Shown piece by piece: positions 13,301 through 25,300 of a stretch of DNA of 64,000 nt. Positions within the stretch are counted from its first letter, which is position 1. Each line of letters begins with the position of its first letter. The stretch is from NCBI GenBank assembly GCA_958450365.1, contig CAUEEP010000735.1:3438001-3502000 (forward strand), in the 5' to 3' direction. Under the pieces are notes generated by a model. It did no database searches and was not told the origin of the DNA. It was given only the letters and a program-made list of their open reading frames with translations. Source of the stretch: Mesorhabditis belari (lineage: Eukaryota; Nematoda; Chromadorea; Rhabditida; Rhabditidae). The position numbers and the translations under genes were made by a program.

Positions 13301-16300
13301 TAAAAATCAAAACGTTTAAGAATTTCCTTTTATTCTTTTCTTTTCGAATTTTTTGATTTTGAAGTTTTTGCTTTTTGATTTTAACGAATTGGTCGCCTTA
13401 TATACGAATTGAAAAATCGTATATAAGGCGACCAATTCGTTAAAGTCGAATATTCTTATTCCATTCAAATATTAAAGATATTAAAGAATGAGAAAAATTC
13501 AACGAAAGTACACTTGTCATTTCTAGTTAAAACCTTTAATGTGACTTCCAGTTTACTCAAAACCCAGCTTAATTGGTCGCCTTATATACGCATTTTAGCG
13601 CCACCGCGCATTTTAGCGCATATACGATCTAGCGCCAGGTCGGCACCTTAGTTTAAGCTGGTTAAATCACTAAAATTTTGGTGAAAATCTATAAAGTGAC
13701 TTCCAGTTTGCTCAAAAACCCAGCTTAAAACAAATTGGTCGCCTTATATACGCCTTAGCTAAAGAGCCGCCTTATATACGATCTAGCGCCACGTCAACAC
13801 CTTAGTTTAAACTGGCTATATTACTAAAATTTTGGTGAGAACCTATAAGGTGACTTCCAGTTTGCTCAAAAACATCGTAAAATCTAGCGCTTAGCTAAAG
13901 AATGGGTCAAATTTAAGGGCAGTTCAAAACCCTGAAAATACTTTGAATTTCAAATGAAACCTAACCGTGAAATTTTGATGAAAACCTATAATGTGACTTC
14001 CAGTTTGCTCAAAAACATCGCAAAATCCAGCTTTTAGCTAAAGAATAAGTCAAATTTAAGGGGTAGCTCAAAACCCTGAAAATACTTTGAAATTCAAATG
14101 AAAGATAACCTTGAAATTTTGATGAAAACCTATAAGGTGACTTCCAGTTTGCCCAAAAGCATCGTAAAACCGAGCTCTTAGTTCAAGAATAGGCCAAATT
14201 TAAGGGCAACTCAAAACCTTGAAAATACTCTGCAATTCTAGGGAAAACCTATGATGTGACTTCCAGTTTAGAAGGCCCTTAAAATATTTTCCTTTAAATT
14301 CACTCAAAATCCGTGAAAAAAGCAAGGTGAAAATGAAATCTCTCCGATTGACTTGATCTGTCGGAAAGATTACTCAAAAAAGCGGAAAAAAAGTGATTCT
14401 TTTTCGATGATCCGTAATTTTCGCGAAAATTCACCCGATTATTCCATCAAAATGTCAAAAAAAGACTCAAAAAACGTCGAAAATTGCTTTCATTTTTGAA
14501 ATTTTCAAAATTTTTCAAATTAATTTTTTTTAGATTTTTGCATTTTACAATTTTACTTTTTTACTTTTTTTATTTTTTTTATTTTTTTTAATTTTACTTT
14601 TTTAGATATTCAAAATGGTTTTTAAGCTGCTGCTGACCTTTTTATGTATCAGGTAGAGTATTTTTCTTTTGCTATAATTGATTTATAGGTTTAGATTTGA
14701 TGAAAATTTAGCTAGAATTTGAGTATTTTGAAAAAATCGGGTATTTTGAAAGATGCATCACACTTTAAATGGCTATAACTTTGTCTAGAGACAATAGTAT
14801 GCTTAACTATTGATATCGTTGAATAGAGGACATTTCAGGCTTTCAAATGATACCAAATAGAGCTTGATTGGCTAAACCAGTCCAGAAAAAACAGTCCAAG
14901 AAAATCGAAGACAACTCTGAGCCCCGGGTGTTGTATCGCCTTTTTTCTTGGACTGATTTCTTTCGACCGGATTATCCAATCAAGCTCTATTTGGTATCAT
15001 TTGAAAGCCTGAAATATTCTCTATAGTATTTTTCTTTTGCTATAATTGATTTATAGGTTTAGATTTGATGAAAATTTAGCTAGAATTTGAGTATTTTGAA
15101 AAAATCGGGTATTTTGAAAAACGCATCTCACTTTAAATGGCTATAACTTTGTCTAGAGACATTATTATGTTTAACTATTCATACCATTGAATAGAGGACA
15201 TTTCAGGCTTTCAAATGATACCAAATAGAGTTTAATTAAATAATCCAGTCAAAAGAAATCGGCCCAAGAAAAACGGCGATACAACACCTAAGGCCTCCTT
15301 TGCTCAGAGTTGACTCTGACCTTCCAGAACTGGTTTCTTTTGACTGGATTATCCAATCAATCTCTATTTAATATGATTTGAAAGCCTGAAATGTCCTCTA
15401 TTCAATGATATGAATAGTTAAGCATAATATTCTTTCTTTGTAAAGTTATAAGCCTTCAAAGTATGAGTTTGGGGTATTTTTAATGACTTGTTAAACTTTT
15501 AGGGTATTTTTCTTTTGCTATAATTGATTTATAGACTTTGATTTGATGAAAATTTAGCTAGAATTTGAGTATTTTGAAAAAATCGGGTATTTTGAAAAAC
15601 GCATCTCACTTTAAATGGCTATAACTTTGTCTGGAGACAATATTATGCTTAAATATTGCTACCATTGAATAGAAGACATTTTAGGCTATCAAATGATACC
15701 AAATAGAGTTTAATTGGCTAAACGAGTCAAAAAAAAACAGTCCAAGAAATCGAAGACAACTCTGGTGTTGTATCGCCTTTTTTCTGGACTAATTTTCTTG
15801 AATCAGATTATCCAATCAAGCTTTATTTGGTATCATTTGAAAGCTTGAAATGTCCTCTATTCAATTATATTAATAGTTAAACATAATATTGTCTCTAGAC
15901 AAAGTTATAGCCGTTTAAAGTGTGGCGAGTCTTTCAAAGACTTCTGAACACCCAAAGAGCTGAAATTAGCTTAAATTTAGCTTAAAATCGATTTATTCGC
16001 AAGAGGAAAGCGAAAATCTTGAATGGTATATGAAAAATTTGATCAATTCTACGTATGATCATCGTATTCGACCGTACACTTTGGATAGTCGAGGTACGAG
16101 AAATGAAAACCCTTTAGAATTGGTTTAAAAGAAAAAGTGGATAGTTTGGATAGAAATAGAGACAATATTACGGTAGAAATTACGAGATTACGGTAGATTA
16201 CGGTAGAAACGAAGGATTACACTGGATTACGGTAGATTACGGTAGATTACAGACTACGGTCGATGGAGACATCGTTTAGAAAACCTTTGCGAACTTTTAG

Positions 16301-19300
16301 GAAAACGAAAGCCGATTGAGGTGACGGCGAACATTTATTTGCGACAAATTCCCGAAATTTCCACAAAAGAGATGAAAATCAAGTGGGAATTTGAAAAATT
16401 TCAATAGAAAATCGCTTTTAGAGCTCAAATCACTTTCCGACAAGAGTGGATCGATCCCCGTTTGGCTTATAAATCCATCTCTAATAGTCGAAAGTATCCA
16501 TCAGCGCTTCATTTGACAAAGCGCGAAAACGAGAATTTAGTCTGGTTGCCGGATACGTTTTTTCAGGTGATTAAGGAGAAGAGTTTAGAAGAAGAAGAAG
16601 AGGAAGAGGAAGAAGAAGAGGAGGAGGAGGAAGAAGCAGAAGAGGAGGAGGAAGATGAAGAAGAAGAAGAGGAAGAGGAAGAAGAAGAGGAGGAGGAGGA
16701 AGAAGCAGAAGAGGAAGAAGAAGACGAAGACGACGAAGAAGAAAAGGAAGAAGACGAAGGCGAGGAAGAAGAGGAGAAAGAAGAGGAAGAGGAAGAGAAA
16801 GAAGACGAAGAAGAGGAAGAAGAGGAGGAAGAAAAGAAAGAAGACGAAGAATAGGAAGAAGAAGCAGATGAGGAAGAGGAAGAAGAAGCAGAAGAAGAAG
16901 AAGAAGAGGAAGAGAAAGAAGAAGACGACGAAGAAGAGGAAGAGGAAGAAGAGGAATAGAAAACAGAAAGATTTGAAGATTTTGAAACATTGACAAGCTG
17001 ATTTAGCTAAATCTTCCCGATTTCTGCGCATATTTTTTAGATTTGCTTTTTTTGGGTTTATTGACTTCTAAACAGACTTTGTGACTTCCAATTTGATCAA
17101 ATTTTATTTTAGAACTCGTTAGACGAGAGTCGGCACAATGTTCAAGTGCCGAACGTTTTAATTCGAGTGGATCCAGGTGAAGTCTTTTGATTTGTTAAGA
17201 TGTTTTCGATCTACAAGCCTTAAACTGTCATTACTGTCTGTGGACGTCTGTGGACGTCTGTGGACGTCTGTAAACGTCTGTGAACGTCCATGAACGTCTA
17301 TGAACGTCTATGAACGTCTGTAAACGTCTGTAAACGTCTGTAAACGTCTGTGAACGTCCATGAACGTCTATGAACGTCTATGAACGTCTGTAAACGTCTG
17401 TAAACGTCTGTAAACGTCTGTGAACGTCCATGAACGTCTATGAACGTCTATGAACGTCTGTGAACGTCTCTGTGTACGTCTATGAACGTCTGTAAACGTC
17501 TGTAGATGCCTGTGTACGTCTATGAACGTCTGTAAACGTCTGTAGATGCCTGTGTACGTCTATGAACGTCTATGAACGTCTGTGAACGTCTCTGTGTACG
17601 TCTATGAACGTCTGTAAACGTCTGTAGATGCCTGTGTACGTCTATGAACGTCTATGAACGTCTGTGAACGTCTCTGTGTACGTCTATGAACGTCTGTAAA
17701 CGTCTGTAGATGCCTGTGTACGTCTATGAACGTCTGTAAACGTCTGTAGATGCCTGTGTACGTCTATGAACGTCTGTAAACGTCTGTAAACGTCTGTGAA
17801 CGTCTGTGAACGTCTGTGAACGTCTGTGAACGTCTGTGAACGTCTATGAACGTCTGGCAACGTCTGGCAACGTCTGTGAACGTCTGTAGACATCTACAGA
17901 CATCTACAGACGTTTACAGACGTCTATGAACGTCTGTAAACGTCTGTAAACGTCTGTGAACGTCTATAAACGTCTGTAAACGTCTGTAAACATCCGTATT
18001 ACTGTAATTATTGTCTTTTCTTTTAAAAATCAACTTCTAGATGGTCGCGTGCTTTACAGTGAACGAATTGGATTGACGCTTTCGTGTCCGATGATTTTAA
18101 CGGTCAAATTTTCATTTATTCTCCTTTTTTGGCCTAATTTGGCTTACTTTTCGAAAAAAAACAAACTTTTAGCAAATTTCCCTTTCAAATCACTAACAAA
18201 ATCTTTAGAGATATCCATTCGATCGACAAGTTTGTCACCTCGATTTCGCTTCCTACTCTTTCACTGAAAAGGACATCAGTCAGTTTAAACTACTCTTAAA
18301 TAAACGGTTTTCAAAATGCTACCGTAAAAAACGGCAACTTTCCGCCATTTAACACTACATTAAGCACTTAAATCTAACTCGAAACTTTAGTCTACAAATG
18401 GAAAAAGGATCATCCCGTTCAAATCAAAGCTGGGCTCACGGTGAGAGTGATTAAACCAACCCTGTACTTGATTAAAAAAAAAATGAGAAAGTTCAGGAAA
18501 ATATCCCGAACTTCTTGTTGGAACCGGTGGAAACGGAGAATTGCAGAAGTTCGACGAATAGTGGAACCTACAGTTGTCTACGAGTGAAAATCCCGTTGAA
18601 GAGAATCTCGTGGTAAAGAAAAGCTGATGTTTAAATTGCAAAACTAGTAAAAATCTGGGATTTTCTCGAAAACTGGCAGAATTGATTTAAAAAGGTCAAA
18701 AATTAGAGCCAAGGGAAGTCAAGGGAAGTAAAGGGAAGCCAAGGGAAGTAAAGGGAAGCCAAGGGAAGTAAAGGAAAGCCAAGGGAAGCCAGGGAAGTCA
18801 TAGGAAGTCAAGGGAAGTCAAGGGAAGTAAAGGAAAGTCTAGGGAAGTCTAGGGAAGCCAAGGGAAGCCAGGGAAGTCATAGGAAGTCAAGGGAAGTCAA
18901 GGGAAGTCAAGGGAAGTAAAGGAAAGTCTAGGGAAGTCTAGGGAAGCCAAGGGAAGCCAGGGAAGTCATAGGAAGTCAAGGGAAGTCAAGGGAAGTAAAG
19001 GAAAGTCTAGGGAAGTCTAGGGAAGCCAAGGGAAGCTAAGGGAAGTCAAAGGAAACCAAGGGAAGTAAAGGGAAGTCAAGGGAAGTAAAGGGAAGTCAAG
19101 GGAAGCCAAGGAAAGCCAAGGGAAGTCATCGGAAGTCAAGGGAAGTCTAGGGAAGCCAAGGTAAGTCAAGGGAAGTCAAGGGAACTCAAAGGAAGTCAAG
19201 GGAAGTCAAGGGAAGTCAAAGGAAGTCATGGGAAACCAAGGGAAGCTAAGGGAAGCCAAGGAAAACCAAGGCAAGGCAAGCCAACGCCAAAACTTTGGGT

Positions 19301-22300
19301 TCTAACAATTCTTAATCAAAAGCTACAATTCCAGAATCATTATCAACCATTCTTCATTCAAAATCAGTCTCATTTTCAGCTCCGAGCTCTTGCAACTCTA
19401 CATCCCATCAACTATGCTCGTCATTTGCTCCTGGGCTGCTTTCTTCTTCAACAAGTGAGTATTTTGGTAGCGTACAAGATCCTGGATCTCAGGTTCATAT
19501 TATTAGATCGATCTGGTTATCTGGATAGTCCTGATCTAGCTATTCTAACCAATGTATCACTAGATCCGGCATTAGTTCGGATGTCAGCCTTAGTCCCAAA
19601 CATATTTTAGACGTTTTCTCAGCGCTAAAACGACAATCGTGATGCTTGTTCTTGTTTCAATGATTCTTTTGGTATAAAGTTTCTAAAAATCTTCTAAATT
19701 AAAGGCTTTTAGTCCTCATTTGAGAATCAGAGAGCGCCAGCTACAGCTTACAACAAATGTGAGTTTAGAAGAAAGTTTTTACGAGCTTGAGGCTCCTAGA
19801 CGAGCTTGAGGCTCTGAGACGAGCTTGAGGCTCCTAGATGAGCTTGAGGCTCCTAGAGGAGGCTCCTAGATGAGCTCCTGGGCGAGCTTGAGGCTCCTAG
19901 ATGAGCTCCTGGACGAGCTTGAGGCTCCTAGACGAGCTCCTGGACGAGCTTGAGGCTCCTAGACGAGCTTGAGGCTCTGAGACGAGCTTGAGGCTCCTAG
20001 ATGAGCTCCTGGACGAGCTTGAGGCTCCTAGACGAGCTTGAGGCTCTGAGACGAGCTTGAGGCTCCTAGATGAGCTCCTGGACGAGCTTGAGGCTCCTAG
20101 ACGAGCTTGAGGCTCTGAGACGAGCTTGAGGCTCCTAGATGAGCTCCTGGACGAGCTTGAGGGCTCCTAGACGAGCTTGAGGCTCTGAGACGAGCTTGAG
20201 GCTCCTAGATGAGCTCCTGGACGAGCTTGAGGCTCCTAGACGAGCTTGAGGCTCTGAGACGAGCTTGAGGCTCCTAGATGAGCTCCTGGACGAGCTTGAG
20301 GCTCCTAGACGAGCTCCTGGACGAGCTTGAGGCTCCTAGATGAGCTCCTGGACGAGCTTGAGGCTCCTAGACGAGCTCCTGGACGAGCTTGAGGCTCCTA
20401 GACGAGCTTGAGGCTCTGAGACGAGCTTGAGGCTCCTAGATGAGCTCCTGGACGAGCTTGAGGCTCCTAGATGAGCTCCTGGACGAGCTTGAGGCTCCCT
20501 AGACGAGCTCCTGGACGAGCTTGAGGCTCCTAGATGAGCTCCTGGACGAGCTTGAGGCTCCTAGACGAGCTCCTGGACGAGCTTGAGGCTCCTAGACGAG
20601 CTCCTGGACGAGCTTGAGGCTCCTAGATGAGCTCCTGGACGAGCTTGAGGCTCCTAGACGAGCTTGAGGCTCTGAGACGAGCTTGAGGCTCCTAGATGAG
20701 CTCCTGGACGAGCTTGAGGCTCCTAGACGAGCTTGAGGCTCTGAGACGAGCTTGAGGCTCCTAGATGAGCTCCTGGACGAGCTTGAGGCTCCTAGACGAG
20801 CTTGAGGCTCTGAGACGAGCTTGAGGCTCCTAGATGAGCTCCTGGACGAGCTTGAGGCTCCTAGACGAGCTTGAGGCTCTGAGACGAGCTTGAGGCTCCT
20901 AGATGAGCTTGAGGCTCCTAGAGGAGGCTCCTAGATGAGCTCCTGGGCGAGCTTGAGGCTCCTAGATGAGCTCCTGGACGAGCTTGAGGCTCCTAGACGA
21001 GCTCCTGGACGAGCTTGAGGCTCCTAGATGAGCTCCTGGACGAGCTTGAGGCTCCTAGACGAGCTCCTGGACGAGCTTGAGGCTCCTAGATGAGCTCCTG
21101 GACGAGCTTGAGGCTCCTAGACGAGCTCCTGGACGAGCTTGAGGCTCCTAGACGAGCTTGAGGCTCTGAGACGAGCTTGAGGCTCCTAGATGAGCTCCTG
21201 GACGAGCTTGAGGCTCCTAGATGAGCTCCTGGACGAGCTTGAGGCTCCTAGACGAGCTCCTGGACGAGCTTGAGGCTCCTAGATGAGCTCCTGGACGAGC
21301 TTGAGGCTCCTAGACGAGCTCCTGGACGAGCTTGAGGCTCCTAGACGAGCTCCTGGACGAGCTTGAGGCTCCTAGATGAGCTCCTGGACGAGCTTGAGGC
21401 TCCTAGACGAGCTCCTGGACGAGCTTAAGAGATTTTAACTGACTTTACAAGTACAATAGATTACAATAATCCTGTTTTAAAGCCCAGACAAAGTTGAGTA
21501 TTGATTAAATTCAGCAATTGATTGCTGGATTGGTGTTTGTTTCCTCTTCGTTTTCATGGCTCTCGTTGAAGTGGCTGCTGTGGCGTTTTTTGAGCAAACA
21601 AGTAATGAAAAAAACCCTTAATCAAATCTAAAATCAAATCAAATCAAACAATTTAGAATGCTGTGAACAAGGAAATCGGGGAAATGAGGTAAATTTTGAA
21701 GGTTAAAGTCTCACAAAAGCTAAAACAGCTTTCAAATCGACTTTTCAAATGAAGTACAATATCGTAAGATTTTTAAGCGAGCTTATAGCTATCTTAAAGC
21801 TGTCTTAAAGCTACCTTAGAACTATCTAAGCTTTATAAATAAGCTGTATAACTCTAGATTACTCAAAAGAATGAGTATGAGGCTTTGGTTCCAAGCCAAG
21901 TCGAGTCAAATCGTCATTTTGATCTTCGTCAAAAATGGAAAAATGATCCAGCTGATGCTATCGATTTTTTCTCAAGTAAGTCTCCAGAAATTGCATTTTC
22001 CATCTCCATTTTCCAACTATTGCTATTCTACAGTAATCCAGTAAACTAGTAGACTAATTGTAAGCAGTCTAGCTTCATCTAGAGCTTTGATTAGCTTAAA
22101 TCTGGTTCAAGTAGGTCAAGAAATGGTTTAATCAGACTTTCTAAACCTTTTGAACTAGAATCTAGCCCATTCCAGAGCTAGTTTTATAAATTTGATGGTT
22201 CTTTCCTTGAATCGTGGTCTTTTAAAAGTTCCATAGTCTTTTAAAAGTTTCGGAGTACTGAAGGACTTCAGGAGTCCTTCAGGAGTCCTTCAGTAGTTTC

Positions 22301-25300
22301 GTGGTCTTGCCCATTTAATCAGAATTTAAAGAACAATCGTAAGAACAACATCCCAGCAAGGCTTTGCACGCTTTGCCTTTCCTCGGACGCGCAAATGTTG
22401 GTCAAGCTGACTTTCACATACAGCCAAGACAGATTTCCTTGCCAACTTGACGGCTGGCCTTCACATACAACGGCAAGCTGACCTTCACATACAACCACTC
22501 AGACTTCCTTGCCAACTTGACGATATCCTGTTGAGACAACGAGAAATTCTGTCTTATGTCGCCTAGCGTCGGCCTCCAGAAATGGCCACGGCACAAACGA
22601 GAGGCTTTCTCTTTGTGAGTGGATGTTTGTCGTGTTTCCAGCCATCGAGTTACAAGTCTCGCATCTTTTAATTGCCTGATGTTTGATCTTCCTTTTAAGC
22701 CTGTTCAATTCAAGCCTATAGAGGTAGAACGAGATCGTTATCGGCTCGTCCATCTCGTCATTAGTGTTTCCATTATTGCCGGTAGTTCCTTGGTGATGAC
22801 GGCGGTTGGTGGCTCGACGCCTGTTCGCCAATCGACGGATAGCTGGCTCTCAGCTCAGCAAAGCACAAATCATCACATGCTTCTGCTTCCGTGCATTTGG
22901 AACTTAATAAAAGTTTCAAAAGTTTTAAAACAGTTTCAAAAGGCTTTTTGGTAAAAAAACGAAAAATTGCAAAAGATCACGATACTTTTAAAAGACCATG
23001 GAACTTTTAAAGGACTACAAAACCTTTAAAAGACCACGGAACTTTTAAAAGACCATGGAACTTTTAAGAGACTATCAAACTTTTAAAAGACCATGGAACT
23101 TTTAAGAGACCATCAAACCTTTAAAAGACCATAGAACTTTTAAAAGACTACAAAACCTTTAAAAGACCATGGAACTTTTAAAAGACCATCAAACTTTTAA
23201 GAGACTATCAAACTTTTAAGAGACTATCGAACCTTTAAAAGACCATGGAACTTTGAAAAGACCATCAAACCTTTAAAAGACCATCAAACTTTTAAAAGAC
23301 CGTGGAACTTTTAAGAGACCATCAAACTTTTAAGAGACCATCAAACTTTTAAGAGACCATCAAACTTTTAAGAGACCATCAAACTTTTAAGAGACCATCA
23401 AACTTTTAAGAGACCATCAAACTTTTAAGAGACCATCAAACTTTTAAGAGACCATCAAACTTTTAAGAGACCATCAAACTTTTAAAAGACCATCAAACCT
23501 TTAAAAGACCATGGAACTTTGAAAAGACCATCAAACTTTTAAGAGACTATCAAACTTTGAAAAGACCATCAAACTTTGAAAAGACCATCAAACCTTTAAA
23601 AGACCATTAAACTTTTAAAAGACCATGGAACTTTTAAAAGACTATCAAGCCTTTAAAAGACCATGGAACTTTTAAAAGATCACGAAGCTTTTAAAAGACC
23701 ATGGAACCTTTAAAAGACCATCAAACCTTTAAAAGAGCAACAAACTTTGAAAAGACCACGATTCAGGGAAAGAGTCAATTTTATAAATATAAATAGCTTG
23801 AATTTCATCAAATGAATTTCATCAAATCAAAATTTCATCATCAATTTGATCAGATTAATGAATTTGATCAAATCAAAATCATTAACATCATTCATCAAAT
23901 TAACAAGAAATCGTTGAATTTTGAGTAAAATTTCCATTCAAAAGCAATTCTAGGAATCGTTTTCCCATCCGCTTTCTTTCTCTACATTATCGTTTACGCA
24001 ATTTGCGTGATTGCCAGGAAATGAATCGAATTTCTTTTTTGAAACAAACATCTGCATATTCTTCATTTTTATGTGATTTATGTCAATTTCTAATCTTACC
24101 TTAATATCCGCATCAGTAATCACTTCTCGAAAATCCAATGGCGCCACTTGTGACCAGAAATTGAATGCTTCTTTTGTAGCTTTTCTAGAAAAAAAATGAA
24201 TTTTATAAATTCTCTATTAATAAATGTTAAAATGTTAAAATTTTTGAATCAAAAGGATTTTAAAGGTTTGTTTTTGTTGTAGATTTTACCGAATTATTTC
24301 TTTTGAGAGATCTGGCGAATAATCGTCGATCGACCACGTCAACTCACGTTTATGCCATTTTATTGAAGCTTCTGAATTTGAAAATTGAATATGCTTTTCG
24401 AGATATTCAGCTCTAGATATTCTGAGAACATTTAAATAATCTCAGCTTTGAGAAAATGACTCAATCTATACTAAATTTATATTTAACTAAGGCTAATAAA
24501 CTCTAGACTGTTCAAGGGAAAGTGACAAGTAAACACTTGTCATTTTCCCTTGAACAGTCTAGATTTGGTCAACTGAAACTGGAGATGGTCTTGGGTTTAG
24601 TTTTGTTAGATTTAAGCTATAAAAAGTCTCTGAAGTACGACTGAAGGACTCTTGAAGGACTCTTGAAGGACTCTTGAAGGACTCTTGAAGGACCCTTGAA
24701 GGACTTCTGAAGGACTACTGAAGGATTGCTGAAGTACTCCTGAAGGACTTCTGAAGGACTTCTGAAGGACTCTTGAAGGACCCTTGAAGGACTTCTGAAG
24801 GACTACTGAAGGACTCCTGAAGTACTCCTGAAGGACTCTTGAAGAACTCTTGAAGGACTCCTGAAGGACTCCTGAAGGATTGCTGAAGGACTGCTGAAGG
24901 ACTACTGAAGGACTCCTTAAGGATTGCTGAAGGACTGCTGAAGGACTCTTGAAGGGCTTCTGAAGGACTTCTGAAGGACTCTTGAAGGACCCTCGAAGGA
25001 CTTCTGAAGGACTTCTGAAGGACTACTGAAGGACTGCTGAAGGACTCTTGAAGGGCTTCTGAAGGACTCTTGAAGGACCCTTGAAGGACTTCTGAAGGAC
25101 TACTGAAAGACTCCTGAAGTACTCCTGAAGGACTCTTGAAGGACTCTTGAAGGATTGCTGAAAGACTCCTGAAGGACTCTTGAAGGGCTCCTGAAGGACT
25201 TCTGAAGTCAGGGTACTTCTAAGAAACTTAGGACTTGAAAGCCTAGCCTAGTTTACATCATAAATTGTAATAATTCATTTGGCAAAGCTTTTAAGCCTAC

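Larger units (their letters stand above)
13093..24099 (-). other. Intron 6 of the metalloproteinase gene (11 kb), hosting a nested gene
   Basis: Exon 6 ends with DADIK (24100) and exon 7 starts with IGFKVQQH (13092), both phase 0, so this 11,007-bp segment behaves as one intron. It contains the complete plus-strand Cys-loop channel gene plus several tandem arrays and foldback elements. Confidence 0.8.

Noticed and set aside
16462..16854. 130-codon acidic ORF
   Set aside because: The first 35 codons are the 3' part of channel exon 4 and the rest is an intronic purine array; it is not a separate gene.
17235..17995. Possible CRISPR-like repeat region
   Set aside because: Units are contiguous without unique spacers and the genome is eukaryotic; these are minisatellites.
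22499..22954. Overlapping 110-codon ORFs on both strands
   Set aside because: No family motif, no supporting splice structure and no match to a fourth transmembrane segment of the channel; left as unassigned.
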